A stretch of 8,482 bases of DNA, taken from NCBI GenBank assembly GCA_027858795.1, contig JAQICF010000142.1:1-8482 (forward strand). The letters run 5' to 3'. Source of the DNA: Candidatus Delongbacteria bacterium. Lineage in GTDB: Bacteria > Delongbacteria > UBA4055. The first letter of the stretch is position 1; the number at the start of each line of letters is the position of its first letter. The translations under genes were made by a program, and so were the position numbers. Positions 7,301-8,482 of the stretch are shown here, piece after piece. The notes below the pieces were generated by a model. It had not been told where the DNA came from, made no database searches, and was given only the letters and a program-made list of their open reading frames with translations.

Positions 7301-7900
7301 ATGTCTAAAATTATTAAGATCACACTATTTACACTCTCATTGTTACTAATATTATCTTGCTCCTCAAACGAAGATAAACTTTTCAAAGCAATTGAAGATG
7401 GCAACCTGAGTAAGATACAATCTCTTATTGAAAGTGGGGTTTCAGTTACTTCAAAGGACAAGAATGGATTAACACCAATTGAGATAGCGAGAAAGAACAA
7501 ATTAAAAGATATTGAAACATATCTTTATGAAGAACTAAAAAAAGTCTTTGATGCTGAAACTGATAAATTATTGAAATTAAAATTTTCTGAGAGACTTTTG
7601 GAACTTAAGAATATAGAAACTATCAGAAAGAAAGATTATAAAGTTTACCTTGATAATAATGAAAAGATTTTAAATTCTATGAATTTTGATAAAAGGATCA
7701 ATGAACAACTTCTTCTAGAACAAGAAAATTTCTTTAAGATACATCAGGAAAGTATTAGAAAATTTATAAATGCTAAAGTTGATCTAATCGAAGAAATAAT
7801 GAAAGTTTTTATTGCAAAAGATTATATTGATAATATTGAATCAAAAGATTGCAGACACATAGTTAACGTCAACATTATGTTGAACTTAAGTGATATTTAA
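7301..7900 (+). CDS. Lipoprotein with ankyrin-like repeats and a helical C-terminal region
   Basis: The function is unknown. The 199-aa product starts with a lipoprotein signal: basic residues, a hydrophobic stretch (7-18) and lipobox ILSC with Cys20, followed by SS. Residues 27-77 read as about one and a half to two ankyrin repeats: LFKAIEDGNLSKIQSLIESG, then the turn DKNGLTPIEIA (53-63), and a second helix pair ending near 77. Such repeats bind other proteins. Residues 78-182 are lysine- and glutamate-rich and probably helical, perhaps coiled coil, with no recognised domain. GGAG lies 7 nt before the ATG. It follows tyrS by 22 nt, which suggests shared transcription but not shared function. 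The likely location is the periplasmic face of the inner or outer membrane. Confidence 0.85.
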   Translation: MSKIIKITLFTLSLLLILSCSSNEDKLFKAIEDGNLSKIQSLIESGVSVTSKDKNGLTPIEIARKNKLKDIETYLYEELKKVFDAETDKLLKLKFSERLLELKNIETIRKKDYKVYLDNNEKILNSMNFDKRINEQLLLEQENFFKIHQESIRKFINAKVDLIEEIMKVFIAKDYIDNIESKDCRHIVNVNIMLNLSDI

Positions 7901-7912
7901 TTAGAATTTTGT

Positions 7913-7954
7913 ATACATACGAGAAGATGCTTTTTGCTATCTTCTCATATGTAT
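7913..7954. terminator. Hairpin between convergent genes, possible bidirectional terminator
   Basis: ATACATACGAGAAGAT (7913-7928) pairs with ATCTTCTCATATGTAT (7939-7954) over 15 of 16 positions; the one mismatch is C7920/A7947, and the loop is 10 nt. It lies 12 nt after the plus-strand lipoprotein stop. The minus-strand gene's stop and its last codons lie inside the right arm. The plus-strand run after the stem is pyrimidine-rich but not a clean T tract, and the minus-strand side has none, so the termination strength is uncertain. Confidence 0.6.
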
Positions 7955-8482
7955 TCTTCTGTTATCATAAGCATCTTCAGCCTTTTTAACCTCAGAAGCA
8001 TAAAATATATAAGAAATACTACCCCAGAAAATCAATATTGAAAATATCAGTGGTATAAATAAGTTTCTGCTGCCGTAATTTTTTCTTCTTAATAAAAACG
8101 ATGGATAAGAATAAACCCAAAGAAGTAAGAACACAAAGAAAGTTAAGAACTTTCCTCCATAAATATCTCTTTTCTTAAATATCGAAATTTTCATCCCTAA
8201 TCTATGAGAGTCGATAGTGGCAACTGTAGACGTAAGTAAAATAGTTGAAATGAAAACTATAAGTAAGTATGTATTCATTTCCTTTAAAACTTGCAGATAT
8301 TTAAACCAATACCATATCAGTAATGAAGATATCAATGGTATCACAACCATGATAAAACCTAGAATATCCAGTTTTTTATCATTTTCAATAACTTCAATAT
8401 CATTTTCTTTTTCGTTCAAATTAATATTTTCTATATTTATGTTTTTTATTTTCTCAGGAAAAGTCTTAAATAAGTGTATAAA
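7937..8482 (-). CDS. Four-helix membrane protein of unknown function (5' end outside window)
   Basis: I do not recognise this family. The frame is open from the stop TAG at 7937 to the right edge, giving 181 visible codons. The first possible start is TTG at 8419, but it has no ribosome site, and the 21 codons before it contain no stop. The true start is therefore most likely beyond the window. The visible part begins with a polar Asn/Glu/Asp/Lys-rich stretch of about 38 residues, then has four hydrophobic segments: LGFIMVVIPLISSLLIWYW, then YLLIVFISTILLTSTVATI, then FLTFFVFLLLWVYSYPSFLL, and LFIPLIFSILIFWGSISYIF. Segment 3 is followed by a basic LLRRKNYGSRN loop. This LW..YPSFLLRR..YG arrangement resembles a motif seen in many small uncharacterised bacterial membrane proteins. 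The C-terminus is polar and Arg-rich. It converges on the tyrS/lipoprotein unit. Confidence 0.8.
   Translation of the reverse strand, partial: FIHLFKTFPEKIKNINIENINLNEKENDIEVIENDKKLDILGFIMVVIPLISSLLIWYWFKYLQVLKEMNTYLLIVFISTILLTSTVATIDSHRLGMKISIFKKRDIYGGKFLTFFVFLLLWVYSYPSFLLRRKNYGSRNLFIPLIFSILIFWGSISYIFYASEVKKAEDAYDNRRIHMRR

Noticed and set aside
7062..7500. Two minus-strand frames opposite the tyrS end and the lipoprotein gene
   Set aside because: Both are antisense to well-supported genes. One overlaps the S4 domain and the other the lipoprotein signal and ankyrin segment.
1..8482. Defence system, mobile element, CRISPR array or biosynthetic cluster
   Set aside because: Every long frame is accounted for by chaperone, synthetase, lipoprotein or membrane protein genes. 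No direct repeat array, transposase, integrase, nuclease or toxin-like protein is present.

Overview
The window is AT-rich (roughly 30% G+C by eye) and holds seven protein-coding genes. Two of them run off the edges. No rRNA, tRNA, CRISPR array, insertion sequence or phage gene was recognised. The gene content points to a diderm bacterium: there are SurA/PpiC-type periplasmic folding factors, two lipoproteins, and a dedicated glutaminyl-tRNA synthetase. The low G+C, the tandem SurA-like genes and the presence of GlnRS fit an AT-rich lineage of the FCB assemblage (for example Delongbacteria, Cloacimonadota, Marinimicrobia or Ignavibacteria-like groups). Clear AGGAG-type ribosome sites and ordinary TTG(N17)TATATT-like promoters argue mildly against classical Bacteroidia. 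This placement is inference, not a database result.

Region 1 (1-4083, minus strand): three consecutive SurA/PpiC-family genes form a tight operon with 12-nt gaps. In transcription order they are a lipoprotein with one intact parvulin domain (485 aa from the preferred start), a secreted protein whose parvulin-like domain has lost both active-site histidines (443 aa), and a two-parvulin SurA-like protein in which each domain keeps a different one of the two histidines (417 residues visible, C-terminus outside the window). Together they look like a periplasmic/outer-membrane chaperone set, probably for outer-membrane protein biogenesis. A promoter candidate lies just upstream at 4116-4144.

Region 2 (4184-5885, minus strand): glnS (glutaminyl-tRNA synthetase) is followed by a strong hairpin terminator that separates it from the chaperone operon.

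Region 3 (5886-6054): a 169-bp divergent promoter region between glnS and tyrS. It has a good promoter candidate in each direction and a perfect 16-bp palindrome overlapping the glnS -10 region.

Region 4 (6055-7900, plus strand): tyrS (tyrosyl-tRNA synthetase with a C-terminal S4 domain), then, 22 nt downstream, a small lipoprotein with a short ankyrin-like segment and a helical tail. A hairpin at 7913-7954 closes this unit. It also contains the stop codon of the convergent gene.

Region 5 (7937-8482, minus strand): the C-terminal part of a four-helix membrane protein of unknown function. Its frame is still open at the right edge.

The most interesting signal is the chaperone operon, with its module-by-module loss of parvulin catalytic residues and of whole parvulin domains. 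The rest is ordinary housekeeping sequence. I see no defence, mobile or secondary-metabolite system here.
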